Part shown: positions 56,418-64,000 of the stretch, piece after piece
How the letters are laid out: each line of letters begins with the position of its first letter
How positions within the stretch are numbered: the stretch's first letter is position 1
DNA from: Chitinophagaceae bacterium
GTDB taxonomy: Bacteria; Bacteroidota; Bacteroidia; Chitinophagales; Chitinophagaceae
Direction of reading: 5' to 3'
Assembly: GCA_016722465.1 (NCBI GenBank)
Contig: JADKJC010000013.1
Span: 372,001-436,000 of the forward strand
Length of the DNA stretch: 64,000 nt
The notes under the pieces: generated by a model
The model's input: the letters and a program-made list of their open reading frames with translations, nothing else
Databases searched by the model: none
Told to the model about the DNA's origin: nothing
Program-made: the position numbers and the translations under genes

Positions 56418-57827
56418 ATGGATATTAATTGTTCCAAAAAGGAATTAATGATACTGGAAAAGATTGGTATAGCAGCAACAACCCTCCAGTTGCCCTGTTA
56501 CCTGATTGGTGGTTTTGTAAGAGATAAGATCATTGGCAGGCCCACAAAAGACATTGATGTGGTATGCCTGGGCGATGGCATTGCGCTGGCTGAAGCAGTT
56601 GCTGCCACATTTTCTCCAAGGCCGGAAGTAAATTTTTTTAAAACATTCGGAACAGCTCAAATAAAAACAAGCGACCTGGAAATTGAATTTGTAGGAGCCC
56701 GAAAAGAAAGTTACACACACAACAGCCGTAAACCGGAAATAGAACCAGGTACTTTGGAAGATGACCAAAACAGGCGAGACTTTACCATCAATGCCCTTGC
56801 CATCAGCCTTAACAAAGTGGATTTTGGGAAGCTGGTGGATCCTTTTAACGGGCTGCAGGATATGGAAGCCCAATTGCTGAGAACGCCGTTGGCCCCTGAA
56901 AAAACATTCAGCGATGATCCTTTAAGGATGATGAGAGGAATACGTTTTGCCGCACAGCTGGGATATACCATTGTACCGGAAACATTTGAAGCCATCCGCC
57001 AAAATGCCCACCGCATAAAAATTGTAAGCGGTGAACGAATTGCTGATGAACTGAATAAAATCTTGCTCACGCCAACACCTTCGGTTGGTTTTGACTTGTT
57101 GTACAAAAGCGGCTTGCTTAAGATCATCTTTCCGCAGATGGTTGACCTGGCAGGCGCTGAGTATATCGATGGGCATGGTCACAAGGATAATTTCTATCAT
57201 ACCCTGCAGGTAGTGGACAATGTATGTAAGGAAACGGATGACCTGTGGATACGCTGGGCTGCTGTATTGCATGATATTGCCAAGCCCGCTACCAAAAAAT
57301 TTGAAGAAGGCCATGGCTGGACCTTTCATGGGCATGAAGTAGTAGGTGGAAGGATGGTTCCAAAGATATTTACCAAATTGAAATTGCCGCAGAATGAGAA
57401 AATGAAATTCGTAAGAAAGTTAGTGGAGTTGCACCTGCGTCCCATCAGTCTTACAAAAGAGAACATAACAGACTCCGCTGTACGCAGGTTGCTGTTTGAT
57501 GCCGGGGAAGATTTTGAGGCCCTCATGATGTTGTGCAGGGCAGATATCACTTCTAAGAACAAACAAAAAGTGAAACGCTTTTTAGAGAATTTTGAATGGG
57601 TGGAACAGCGTTGTGCAGAAGTAGAATCAAAAGATCAGCTACGAAACTGGCAACCCCCAGTTACAGGAGAGATCATCATGCAAACCTTTAACCTGCCACC
57701 GGGGCGTATGGTAGGAGATATCAAAACCGCCATCAGGGAAGCGATACTGGATGGTGTGATACCCAATGATTACGATGCGGCCTACCAATTCATGCTTAAT
57801 AAAGCCAAAGAGCTGGGAGTATCTTGA
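56418..57827 (+). CDS. CCA tRNA nucleotidyltransferase with HD domain
   Basis: A 469-residue enzyme that adds or repairs the 3'-CCA end of tRNA. The class II nucleotidyltransferase head is clear: LIGGFVRDKIIGRPTKDIDV (GG and DxD motifs), then RRDFTINALAISL, DPLRMMRGIRFAAQLGY, and the ERIADELNKIL neck. An HD phosphohydrolase domain follows (HDIAKPATKKFEEGHGWTFH), as in the longer bacterial enzymes. The product is cytoplasmic. It is upstream of a pRiA4b ORF-3-like gene on the same strand and has its own -7 element next to the ATG. The N-terminus MDINCSKKELMILEKIGIAA is standard. Confidence 0.94.
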   Translation: MDINCSKKELMILEKIGIAATTLQLPCYLIGGFVRDKIIGRPTKDIDVVCLGDGIALAEAVAATFSPRPEVNFFKTFGTAQIKTSDLEIEFVGARKESYTHNSRKPEIEPGTLEDDQNRRDFTINALAISLNKVDFGKLVDPFNGLQDMEAQLLRTPLAPEKTFSDDPLRMMRGIRFAAQLGYTIVPETFEAIRQNAHRIKIVSGERIADELNKILLTPTPSVGFDLLYKSGLLKIIFPQMVDLAGAEYIDGHGHKDNFYHTLQVVDNVCKETDDLWIRWAAVLHDIAKPATKKFEEGHGWTFHGHEVVGGRMVPKIFTKLKLPQNEKMKFVRKLVELHLRPISLTKENITDSAVRRLLFDAGEDFEALMMLCRADITSKNKQKVKRFLENFEWVEQRCAEVESKDQLRNWQPPVTGEIIMQTFNLPPGRMVGDIKTAIREAILDGVIPNDYDAAYQFMLNKAKELGVS

Positions 57828-57921
57828 TAACTGAGGGCCCTTATTCTTCATTCAACATTCGTAACTTGTAATTCTGCGGTCGTATTTTCTCATTTTCATT
57901 TCTTATTCCTAATTTCGTTTT

Positions 57922-58497
57922 ATGGCAATATTAAAATTCAGGGTTTACTGGGAAGATGATGACAGTGTTTACAGAGATGTCGTGATCCGTCATACGCAAA
58001 ATTTTTTCGATCTGCACAACTGCATTTTAAAATCTTTTGAATTTGATAATAAACACAAGGCTACTTTTTACCGCAGCAATGACAATTGGGTAAGAGGCAG
58101 GGAAATTTCCCTGGAAAAATATGATGATAAGGAGTATAAGGCTGATCCGTTGATCATGGCTGAAGTACCAATGGGTTCCGAGATAAAAGATCCTAACCAG
58201 AAATTTATTTATGTGTACGACTTTAATAAATTCTGGACCTTTAAAGTAGAACTGATACATGTAGATAAAGAGGAAAATAAAAAACTAACTTACCCAAGCT
58301 GCATCCGTACAGAAGGCATCGCACCATCTCAATATGGAACAAAGGGCCTGGTTGACAGCCGCCTTGCAGAAGTAGAAGAGAAATATGACCTGAACTCTGC
58401 TACAATGCCTGATGGCTTCAGTGAAGAGGATGAAGACGGCAACGCTACCGGAACAGAAGAAGAAGCCGGAACAGAAGAGGCAGGAGAAGAATTTTAG
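57922..58497 (+). CDS. Plasmid pRiA4b ORF-3-like / IS1096 passenger TnpR-like protein
   Basis: A 191-residue cytoplasmic protein. The first 135 residues match the pRiA4b ORF-3-like fold (LKFRVYWEDDDSVYRDVVIR, then FFDLHNCILKSFEFDNKHKA, YVYDFNKFWTFKVELIHVDK). The last 45 are very acidic (EEDEDGNATGTEEEAGTEEA). Despite the database name linking it to IS1096, no terminal repeats or transposase surround it, and I recall this gene as a stable neighbour of miaA in Bacteroidota. The function is unknown. Confidence 0.87.
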   Translation: MAILKFRVYWEDDDSVYRDVVIRHTQNFFDLHNCILKSFEFDNKHKATFYRSNDNWVRGREISLEKYDDKEYKADPLIMAEVPMGSEIKDPNQKFIYVYDFNKFWTFKVELIHVDKEENKKLTYPSCIRTEGIAPSQYGTKGLVDSRLAEVEEKYDLNSATMPDGFSEEDEDGNATGTEEEAGTEEAGEEF

Positions 58498-58522
58498 CAA
58501 TAAAAAGTCAAAAATAAAAAAC

Positions 58523-58551
58523 AAAAAAACCTATACTGCTTAGGTTTTTTT
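58523..58551 (+). terminator. Intrinsic terminator between the pRiA4b-like gene and miaA
   Basis: AAAAAAACCTA and TAGGTTTTTTT pair around a seven-base loop, ending in a T-run. It lies about 25 bp after the previous stop. Confidence 0.8.
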
Positions 58552-58636
58552 TATGATTATACTGTCCGCTTCTACAAAGAATTGAGCTATCGGAATTTCA
58601 GTTACAAAATTAATTCCCTGAGCGTTTTTGACTTTT

Positions 58637-58644
58637 TACTTTTG
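58637..58644 (+). promoter_or_regulatory. miaA -7 promoter element, leaderless position
   Basis: TACTTTTG matches TAnnTTTG exactly and ends four bases before the miaA ATG at 58649. Confidence 0.55.
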
Positions 58645-58648
58645 ACTT

Positions 58649-59539
58649 ATGAAAAAAACCTGTATTATTATTGTTGGACCAACCGCTGTTGGTAAAACAG
58701 CCCTGGCAATACAGCTTGCACTACGTTACACTACCCAAATCATTTCCTGCGACAGCCGCCAGTGTTTTAAAGAACTGAACATTGGGGTGGCTAAACCCTC
58801 TGCAGAAGACCTCCACACTGTTACACATCATTTCATCAATTCCCATTCCATTCAGGAGCTGGTGAATGTGGCAACATTTGAAAAGTATGCGCTGGAAAAG
58901 GTGAACGAAATTTTCACCACGCAGGATGTTGCTGTTATGGTGGGAGGCACCGGCCTGTATGTGAAAGCATTTTGCGATGGCATGGATGAAGTGCCGGAAG
59001 TGGATGCGGTAATAAGGCAGGGAATTCTCCGCAATTACGAAAATATAGGTATTGAGTGGCTGAGGCAACAAATCCAACAAAACGATCCTGCCTATTTTTT
59101 AAAAGGAGAGATACAGAATCCTCAGCGCATGATGAGGGCACTGGAAGTAAAACTTTCTTCGGGAAAATCGATCCTTGATTTTCAAACAAAACAACAAAAG
59201 CAACGGGATTTTAATATTATAAAAATTGGTCTTGAATTGCCGAGACCTGAACTGATTGGACGAATCAACAGGCGTGTTGGCCTGATGATGGGCGAGGGTC
59301 TGTTGGAAGAGGTAAGATCATTATTGCCGTATCAGCAGCTGAATGCATTGCAAACAGTTGGGTACAGGGAATTGTTCAGCTATTTTAACAATGAAATGAG
59401 TTTGGAAAAAGCAGTAGAATCGATCAAAACAAATACAAGGCAATATGCCAAAAGACAGATGACCTGGTTTAAAAAAGATGCGGCCATCAAATGGTGTAAG
59501 CCAGATTTTGAAACAATGTTGCCACTGGTCAATCAATGA
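58649..59539 (+). CDS. miaA: tRNA dimethylallyltransferase
   Basis: MiaA transfers a dimethylallyl group to N6 of A37 in tRNAs reading UNN codons. The 296-residue protein has the P-loop VGPTAVGKTALAIQLA at about 8-23, the catalytic segment IISCDSRQCFKELNIGVAKP, the HHFINSHS region, VMVGGTGLYVKAFCDG, and the C-terminal GYRELFSYFN then NTRQYAKRQMTWFKKD motif. Length and order are standard. It is preceded by a terminator and its own -7 element, so it is probably transcribed separately from the pRiA4b-like gene. Confidence 0.96.
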   Translation: MKKTCIIIVGPTAVGKTALAIQLALRYTTQIISCDSRQCFKELNIGVAKPSAEDLHTVTHHFINSHSIQELVNVATFEKYALEKVNEIFTTQDVAVMVGGTGLYVKAFCDGMDEVPEVDAVIRQGILRNYENIGIEWLRQQIQQNDPAYFLKGEIQNPQRMMRALEVKLSSGKSILDFQTKQQKQRDFNIIKIGLELPRPELIGRINRRVGLMMGEGLLEEVRSLLPYQQLNALQTVGYRELFSYFNNEMSLEKAVESIKTNTRQYAKRQMTWFKKDAAIKWCKPDFETMLPLVNQ

Positions 59540-59659
59540 TTTTATCACTGAAGAAAATGGATACTACAGCAGAGGCGGCAATGATCAGGCATAAAAAAAG
59601 GAAGGTCTTTTTCTTATTCAGTGAAAGTGTTTAAAGCATTTAACAGCATAAACAGGTTC

Positions 59660-60121
59660 TTACATACCAACCGCTCTTTTCAACAAAACGATCTGGCCCA
59701 AATGATAAGCATCATGCTGGAGGCAGCCCATCATTAATTGATAAAAAGTTTGCTCTGGTTTTGGCGAAGGATTGTGCAGGTTCGTTTCTTTAAAATGAGA
59801 GATGGTGCTGCGTAGCTGATGATAAGTGCTTTCAAAATCAAGCAAGGTTTGTTTCCAGCTTTCTTCATCAAGCTGGTCTGGCAGGCTCATGTCCTTAAAG
59901 GGTGGGGGATCGATACTTCCATTTAACCGGTTGATAACGCTGGTACGCCAGTAAATAATATGAAATACCAGTTGCCAGATGCTATTGGTACTGTTGCCCA
60001 CTGTTTTTTGTGCAAGCGCTGCATCCACATCCTGAAGGACTTCTTTAAAATTGGTGCCTATCCAGCAATCGCCATGCTGCAGGTTGGTGAAGAGTTTTAC
60101 TATGCGGTTGATTTCTGTCAT
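59660..60121 (-). CDS. DinB family protein
   Basis: A 153-residue four-helix-bundle DinB-superfamily protein. His residues in IWQLVFHIIYWRTSVI (about 52-67) and GCLQHDAYHLGQIVLLKRA near the C-terminus are the usual metal-binding set. The start at 60121 (MTEINRIVKLFTNLQ) is chosen; the frame is open six codons upstream. It is distinct from the DinB protein at 11808-12302 and more like the DUF1572/DinB_2 branch. A TAAATTTG element (60137-60144, minus strand) lies 15 bp upstream. Confidence 0.87.
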   Translation of the reverse strand: MTEINRIVKLFTNLQHGDCWIGTNFKEVLQDVDAALAQKTVGNSTNSIWQLVFHIIYWRTSVINRLNGSIDPPPFKDMSLPDQLDEESWKQTLLDFESTYHQLRSTISHFKETNLHNPSPKPEQTFYQLMMGCLQHDAYHLGQIVLLKRAVGM

Positions 60122-60136
60122 GGCTGGTTGTTTATC

Positions 60137-60144
60137 CAAATTTA
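60137..60144 (-). promoter_or_regulatory. -7 element of the DinB gene
   Basis: CAAATTTA reads TAAATTTG on the minus strand, an exact consensus match 15 bp before the ATG at 60121. The -33 region is not clear. Confidence 0.5.
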
Positions 60145-60282
60145 TAAAGGTTTTTAAAATTTATAAATTGAAGATGTACATTTTATTTGAATATTTTTTT
60201 GATTTGCATTCCTGGTATATAATGATAGCAGTTGAATGGCTGTATCAGTAACAGATAAGCGTACATAAAACAACGTCGTTTT

Positions 60283-62214
60283 TTAATGGGTAACATAAAG
60301 CTGATATCCTGCATTTACCCTTACAGAAGCACCCGGTTTTACCTTAATGCTTCTGACTGTAACATTTGAATTGATGATAACAAAGCCCGGTGAATTGATC
60401 ACCACATCCGTATTATCATCTGGCAATTGTCCGCATAACCAGTTGGCAGTATTTTCCCAGGCATTATTAAAGCTACCCGTCCAGGTAGCAGTGAATGTTA
60501 AAAACTGAACGCTGCCATTAACGCCATCCACCACACAGCGATATTGATAACCATACCAGGCAGAAGGAATGTTTTTTATTACAAAACTGGAAGAAGCGGT
60601 GCCTGTATAATTGCTGTCATCGGCAATATTTACAAAGCCATTGCCTGTATTGAGCTGCCATTGATAGATTAATCCTTCAACATCAGCCTGCAAAAGCATA
60701 CTGTCTGTACTGGTACAAAGTGATACTGGAGCAGTATCACCAATTATATTCCTCAATACCATTGTTTTGTTACTGTTGCCGCTGTTAACGTTTATACCAC
60801 TTACAATAAAGTCTGCTTTACCGTCCGCATCCAGATCGGCAAGTGCAACAGCCTGTTTAGCACTACCAGTGCGGTAACCTATTTTAGGTTGTGTAATAAC
60901 TGTTCCCGGCAGGCTGTTGTTTTTATAAACAAATACTGAATCGTAGGTGGCAAGCACAGCTATATCGGCCTTCCCATCGCCATTCATATCATTAACCGCT
61001 ACAAAAACCGGTGCATAGGGGCCATCAATATTTATTTTAGAGGTAAAGGAAATATTGCCTGCAACGGAGGTATTCCTGTAAACAGATAGCAGGGATGAGT
61101 CGGAAGATACATACATAATCTCCGGTTTACCATCCCCATCAAGATCGCCCAGTTTCATGTCAAAACTGCCATTGCCAATGGTTGTATTTCTTTGAGAAGT
61201 GATACTCACTTTGGCCGCAAAACTAACGGAGCCTGGCGTACTCGTATTCCTGTAAATAAGAAAAGGAGGAAAAAAACGGCTGAGAGAAGTAACATCAGGT
61301 TTTCCATCGCCGTCAATATCTGCTACGTATATTTTGCAGGCATCTCCCACATTGCCAGAGCCACCGGGTACTGAACCGTATGCGAAATTAATCCTGGCAG
61401 CAAAAGAAATATTTCCGCCGGTGCCTGTATTTCGTGCTATAGAAAAACAGGTGCCTGAATGGGAGGAGCCAATGATGAGATCTGTTTTGCCATCGCCATC
61501 AATATCATTCACATCAATACTGTATGGTTCATTGCCACTGCTGCCAATTGGGTAAAATAGCTGGTTCTCAAATAAAACACTGCCATTACCGCTGTTATTT
61601 TTATAAATGGAAACCACTGCCGCACCGGTGCCAACTACCGCCAGGTCCAGTTTCCCATCAGCATTAAAATCGACCGCAACAATCTGCACCGGAGTTGTTA
61701 TGGTTGCATAGGGAATACCGGTACCAAATACAAACTGGCCGGGAGTGCCATTATTTTTGAAAATTGAAATTCTATTACTGTTAATAATACAGGCCATATC
61801 AACCAGCCCATCATTATCAAAATCTCCAAAACAGGGAAGGCGGGCATCCGCAATGGTGAAGTTTTCTGCAAATGAGTTACTCCTTATTGCTATACCTGTT
61901 CCAAATGTTGTGACAAATGGTTGTTGTGAAAATGCAGTCAATGAATCCACTTTTACTGAAACAGGCAGATAGGTTGAACCTGCAGGCACAGTTGCCGTGA
62001 TGCTGGTAGTACTGGCTGCTGTAACAATAGCTTTTACAGCACCAAAATAAACGGTATTTGCGGAGGGGGTTGTATTATAATTGGTACCACTAATAATAAC
62101 GCTGCTGCCAACCGGCCCGGCAGCAGGAGAAAATGAACTTATGGTTGGTACCTGAGAAAAAGCAATCATAGAAACAAATGAAAACATAACAGCAGCGATA
62201 AAATTTTTTCTCAT
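60283..62214 (-). CDS. Secreted IPT/TIG and FG-GAP repeat protein
   Basis: A 643-residue exported protein with a signal peptide (MRKNFIAAVMFSFVSMIAFS). An IPT/TIG domain (ISSFSPAAGPVGSSVIISGT) spans about 24-105. An FG-GAP/VCBS beta-propeller follows with seven DxDxDG-type calcium loops (DFDNDGLVD, DFNADGKLD, DIDGDGKTD, DIDGDGKPD, DLDGDGKPE, DMNGDGKAD, DLDADGKAD). Next come an Ig-like module (LICxxx-type; LYQWQLNTGNGFVNI region) and a WTGSFNNAWENTANWLCGQL module also seen in the large protein at 40504. It ends at YQLYVTH without a type IX sorting tail. It could be exported but not surface-anchored by that route. Confidence 0.88.
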   Translation of the reverse strand: MRKNFIAAVMFSFVSMIAFSQVPTISSFSPAAGPVGSSVIISGTNYNTTPSANTVYFGAVKAIVTAASTTSITATVPAGSTYLPVSVKVDSLTAFSQQPFVTTFGTGIAIRSNSFAENFTIADARLPCFGDFDNDGLVDMACIINSNRISIFKNNGTPGQFVFGTGIPYATITTPVQIVAVDFNADGKLDLAVVGTGAAVVSIYKNNSGNGSVLFENQLFYPIGSSGNEPYSIDVNDIDGDGKTDLIIGSSHSGTCFSIARNTGTGGNISFAARINFAYGSVPGGSGNVGDACKIYVADIDGDGKPDVTSLSRFFPPFLIYRNTSTPGSVSFAAKVSITSQRNTTIGNGSFDMKLGDLDGDGKPEIMYVSSDSSLLSVYRNTSVAGNISFTSKINIDGPYAPVFVAVNDMNGDGKADIAVLATYDSVFVYKNNSLPGTVITQPKIGYRTGSAKQAVALADLDADGKADFIVSGINVNSGNSNKTMVLRNIIGDTAPVSLCTSTDSMLLQADVEGLIYQWQLNTGNGFVNIADDSNYTGTASSSFVIKNIPSAWYGYQYRCVVDGVNGSVQFLTFTATWTGSFNNAWENTANWLCGQLPDDNTDVVINSPGFVIINSNVTVRSIKVKPGASVRVNAGYQLYVTH

Positions 62215-62312
62215 TTGTAACAGGGATTTAGGTTCTGATAATATTTTTCAGAAAGCTGGATGTGATAAGAGTATCAAATACATAAAAGTGCATCGGTTTT
62301 TATTATATAGTG

Positions 62313-63350
62313 TTAAGACTTATACCTGAGTTTTTCTTCCAGTTCAGGAGGCAATGCCGGCAGCTTTCTTTTGTCGATTAAAAAACTGTTCAGTTGCGCC
62401 ACTTCTTTAAAAATATTATGCTTATCTGCTGCTGCTTTTAAATAATCCATGCCGCTGCTGCCCCCGGTACCACTCCGGGCACCGATCATTCGTTTTACCA
62501 TATTGATGTGGCGGTAGCGCCAGTTGCCAAGTTGATTATCTATTTCCAGTAAGGTATCAAGCAATTGAAAAGGTAATTCCATCAATGGGTATTCCCTGTA
62601 TAAAATGATGAACAGGGCAGAGCGGCATGCGGTAGCGCTCAGTTGCCTTTCGCCATCAGTGGGGTCGTTGCTGAACACCCTGTTGAAAAAGATTTTCATA
62701 GAACTGTCATATTCCGGCAGGCTCTTCAGAAAAATATGTTCGTAATCATTCCAGAATTTAGGTGAAGTATGATTGCCTGAAACCGGCTGATAATTTAACC
62801 AGTAATTTTCATCATTGATAAAGGGCATCCGCTCCAGCCAGTCATTTACATCCTGCAGTAAGGAACGGGAAGCTTCTGCATTTTTAATGATATCAAGCTC
62901 TTCTTTTTTTAATGCAGAAGTGTAAAACTCCTGGCCATAACGATGATCATATTTAAGGCCCAGTGCAGCTTCAATTTCCTTGAACTGCCAGCTTTGAAAG
63001 CCGGATGCAGGCCTTACACTATCCCTGAAACTGAGAAATTCCATTGGCGACATGGTTTCCAGCACATCAATTTGCCCTACGAGCATCTTTAAGATAATAC
63101 CCACTCTTTTCAAACGGTGTACAATAATGGAAAGTTCTGAAGTATTATCATTCACCACTTCCTTGTTCATGATCTTCAATACAGCATCCACTTCAAACTT
63201 AATCTGCTTAAACCACAACTCATAGGATTGATGAATGACGATAAACAGCATTTCGTCGTGTGCAGGCTGCTGGCCTTCTTTAAATGTCATCGGATGCTGG
63301 GCATCCAGTATCTTATCTAAGGCTAAATATTCTTTGTAGTAAACTGACAT
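62313..63350 (-). CDS. Tryptophan 2,3-dioxygenase
   Basis: A 345-residue haem enzyme that oxidises L-tryptophan to N-formylkynurenine, the first step of the kynurenine route. Diagnostic segments are AHDEMLFIVIHQSYELWFKQ, the RLKRVGIILKMLVGQIDVLE helix, SPMEFLSFRDSVRPASGFQS, and WRYRHINMVKRMIGARSGTG with the haem-ligand His and substrate-binding loop. Length and order fit the bacterial enzyme. Other kynurenine-pathway genes are not in the window. A TATCTTTC stretch upstream is one base off the -7 consensus. Confidence 0.95.
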   Translation of the reverse strand: MSVYYKEYLALDKILDAQHPMTFKEGQQPAHDEMLFIVIHQSYELWFKQIKFEVDAVLKIMNKEVVNDNTSELSIIVHRLKRVGIILKMLVGQIDVLETMSPMEFLSFRDSVRPASGFQSWQFKEIEAALGLKYDHRYGQEFYTSALKKEELDIIKNAEASRSLLQDVNDWLERMPFINDENYWLNYQPVSGNHTSPKFWNDYEHIFLKSLPEYDSSMKIFFNRVFSNDPTDGERQLSATACRSALFIILYREYPLMELPFQLLDTLLEIDNQLGNWRYRHINMVKRMIGARSGTGGSSGMDYLKAAADKHNIFKEVAQLNSFLIDKRKLPALPPELEEKLRYKS

Positions 63351-63507
63351 GATAAGCAGGCGTTTTTTCGCTGGAAAGATAAAGTAAAATGTAGAAGAGT
63401 GGAGAATGACAAATTAAAAGGTAAGAATTAAGAATGAAGAGTTGATATGCGGTTACGGGAAATAATACGTGGTTCAGAACTTATAACTCATAACTCAAAA
63501 TTCATAA

Positions 63508-64000
63508 TTACCTGATCAGCACAGTAGCCCCCTTTTGTTCCATCCTTTGCCCCGTTTCTATATGGGTATAATATAAGAACCAAACATAAGTACCCGGGTC
63601 CTGCGGATTGCCTTTGTAAGTGCCGTCCCATTTATTGGTCCAGTCCCTGGTTTCAAATATTTTATTGCCATTGCGGTTATACACGGCAAAATAAAGATCC
63701 TTTGCTTTATAGGCATTGGTAGGGAAAAGATAATCATTCAATCCATCGCCATTGGGTGTAAATGCTGTAGGCACCGCAATAAAGCAATTGCCTACCACCC
63801 TGATGGAACCTGTTGCAGTATCTGAACACCCGATATCATTGGTAACAATGAGTTTTACCGGTACGTCCCTGATGCTGTTATTATTGCCTACGTTATAAAA
63901 TTGTGGTGGTGGCTCCTGCAGGTTGCTCGGTGTGACATTCCCAAAATCCCAGTTCCATGCCACAACACGGTTAAAGCTTTTATCTTTAAAAACAGCAGGG
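63508..64000 (-). CDS. Secreted protein with PKD-like and type B T9SS sorting domain, 5' end outside window
   Basis: The frame is open to the window edge, so only the C-terminal 164 residues are seen. They show a PKD-like domain end (VVAWNWDFGNVTPSNLQEPP, then VKLIVTNDIGCSDTATGS) and the type B (CHU_C) sorting domain (AVPTAFTPNGDGLNDYLFPT to GATVLIR). The type IX system would carry it to the cell surface. It resembles the C-terminus of the protein at 35317. Confidence 0.85.
   Translation of the reverse strand, partial: PAVFKDKSFNRVVAWNWDFGNVTPSNLQEPPPQFYNVGNNNSIRDVPVKLIVTNDIGCSDTATGSIRVVGNCFIAVPTAFTPNGDGLNDYLFPTNAYKAKDLYFAVYNRNGNKIFETRDWTNKWDGTYKGNPQDPGTYVWFLYYTHIETGQRMEQKGATVLIR

Noticed and set aside
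57922..58497. Mobile element suggested by the IS1096/TnpR family name
   Set aside because: No transposase or terminal repeats surround the gene, and the miaA neighbourhood looks chromosomal; the name is historical.
59529..59621. 30-residue membrane peptide on the minus strand (NKKKTFLFLCLIIAASAVVS)
   Set aside because: It looks like a good small membrane helix, but the only start is CTG and it overlaps the end of miaA; not enough to call.
1..64000. CRISPR arrays, tRNA or rRNA genes
   Set aside because: No spaced direct repeats of CRISPR type and no cloverleaf or rRNA-like sequence were noticed by eye; a tRNA scan would be decisive.

Overview
This 64 kb window is chromosomal DNA of a Bacteroidota bacterium, most likely family Chitinophagaceae (the phylum is well supported, the family is inferred). 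The evidence is: type IX secretion tails of both kinds (type A at 40504-46203; type B at 35317-37260 and 63508-64000), Bacteroidota promoter -7 elements of the form TAnnTTTG, a NagB-PIG-L fusion, the futalosine menaquinone gene mqnA, a Pr6Pr membrane protein, and many lipoproteins with short lipoboxes. No rRNA, tRNA, CRISPR array, intact insertion sequence or prophage was recognised.

Layout. 1-3 kb: the 3' part of a cation P-type ATPase and a Pr6Pr membrane protein. 3-9.4 kb: a MoxR module, with an RDD protein divergent from SpoIIM, DUF4129, DUF4350, MoxR ATPase and DUF58; a 146-bp element with perfect 29-bp inverted repeats sits between the last two genes. 9.4-19 kb: single genes (amidohydrolase, decayed GNAT, SET protein, DinB plus WYL regulator, small membrane proteins, cold-shock protein, S41 peptidase, lipoproteins, DUF1801). 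19-27.6 kb: nagB-PIG-L, a Cys-rich anchored protein, a disrupted BNR-repeat protein, a frameshifted secreted protein and a DUF885 hydrolase, all on the minus strand. 27.7-29.2 kb: a hydrolase remnant, a 53-residue basic protein, a TIR/deoxyribosyltransferase-like protein, and an intergenic stretch with two DnaA-box-like sites before smc. 33-35.3 kb: a decayed patch with a broken sigma factor, an intact cupin anti-sigma factor and a broken membrane protein. 35.3-46.2 kb: two secreted surface proteins with prfC between them. 46.2-50.2 kb: divergent purB and mqnA plus two secreted proteins. 50.3-53.2 kb: an ECF sigma/anti-sigma pair, a DUF4097-like protein and a PAP2 protein. 53.2-53.8 kb: a duplicated hairpin element. 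53.8-64 kb: lon, CCA tRNA nucleotidyltransferase, a pRiA4b ORF-3-like protein, miaA, DinB, an FG-GAP protein, tryptophan 2,3-dioxygenase and another secreted protein cut by the window end.

A recurring theme is broken reading frames. At least eight genes carry indels or in-frame stops. Four genes (24.9-25.6, 50.3-50.9, 51.4-52.4 and 52.6-53.2 kb) are restored by one-base changes, nearly all in short homopolymers. This pattern fits sequencing or assembly error at least as well as biology. The GNAT gene (10.7-11.1 kb), the BNR-repeat gene (22-24.9 kb), the hydrolase remnant (27.7-28 kb) and the membrane protein (34.8-35.3 kb) carry larger lesions and look truly decayed. The most interesting candidates are the small basic protein plus TIR-like pair at 28.0-28.8 kb, the duplicated hairpin element at 53.46-53.72 kb, the five-codon leader ORF that overlaps a possible prfC start, and the -7 elements placed 4-6 nt before start codons, which suggest leaderless mRNAs.
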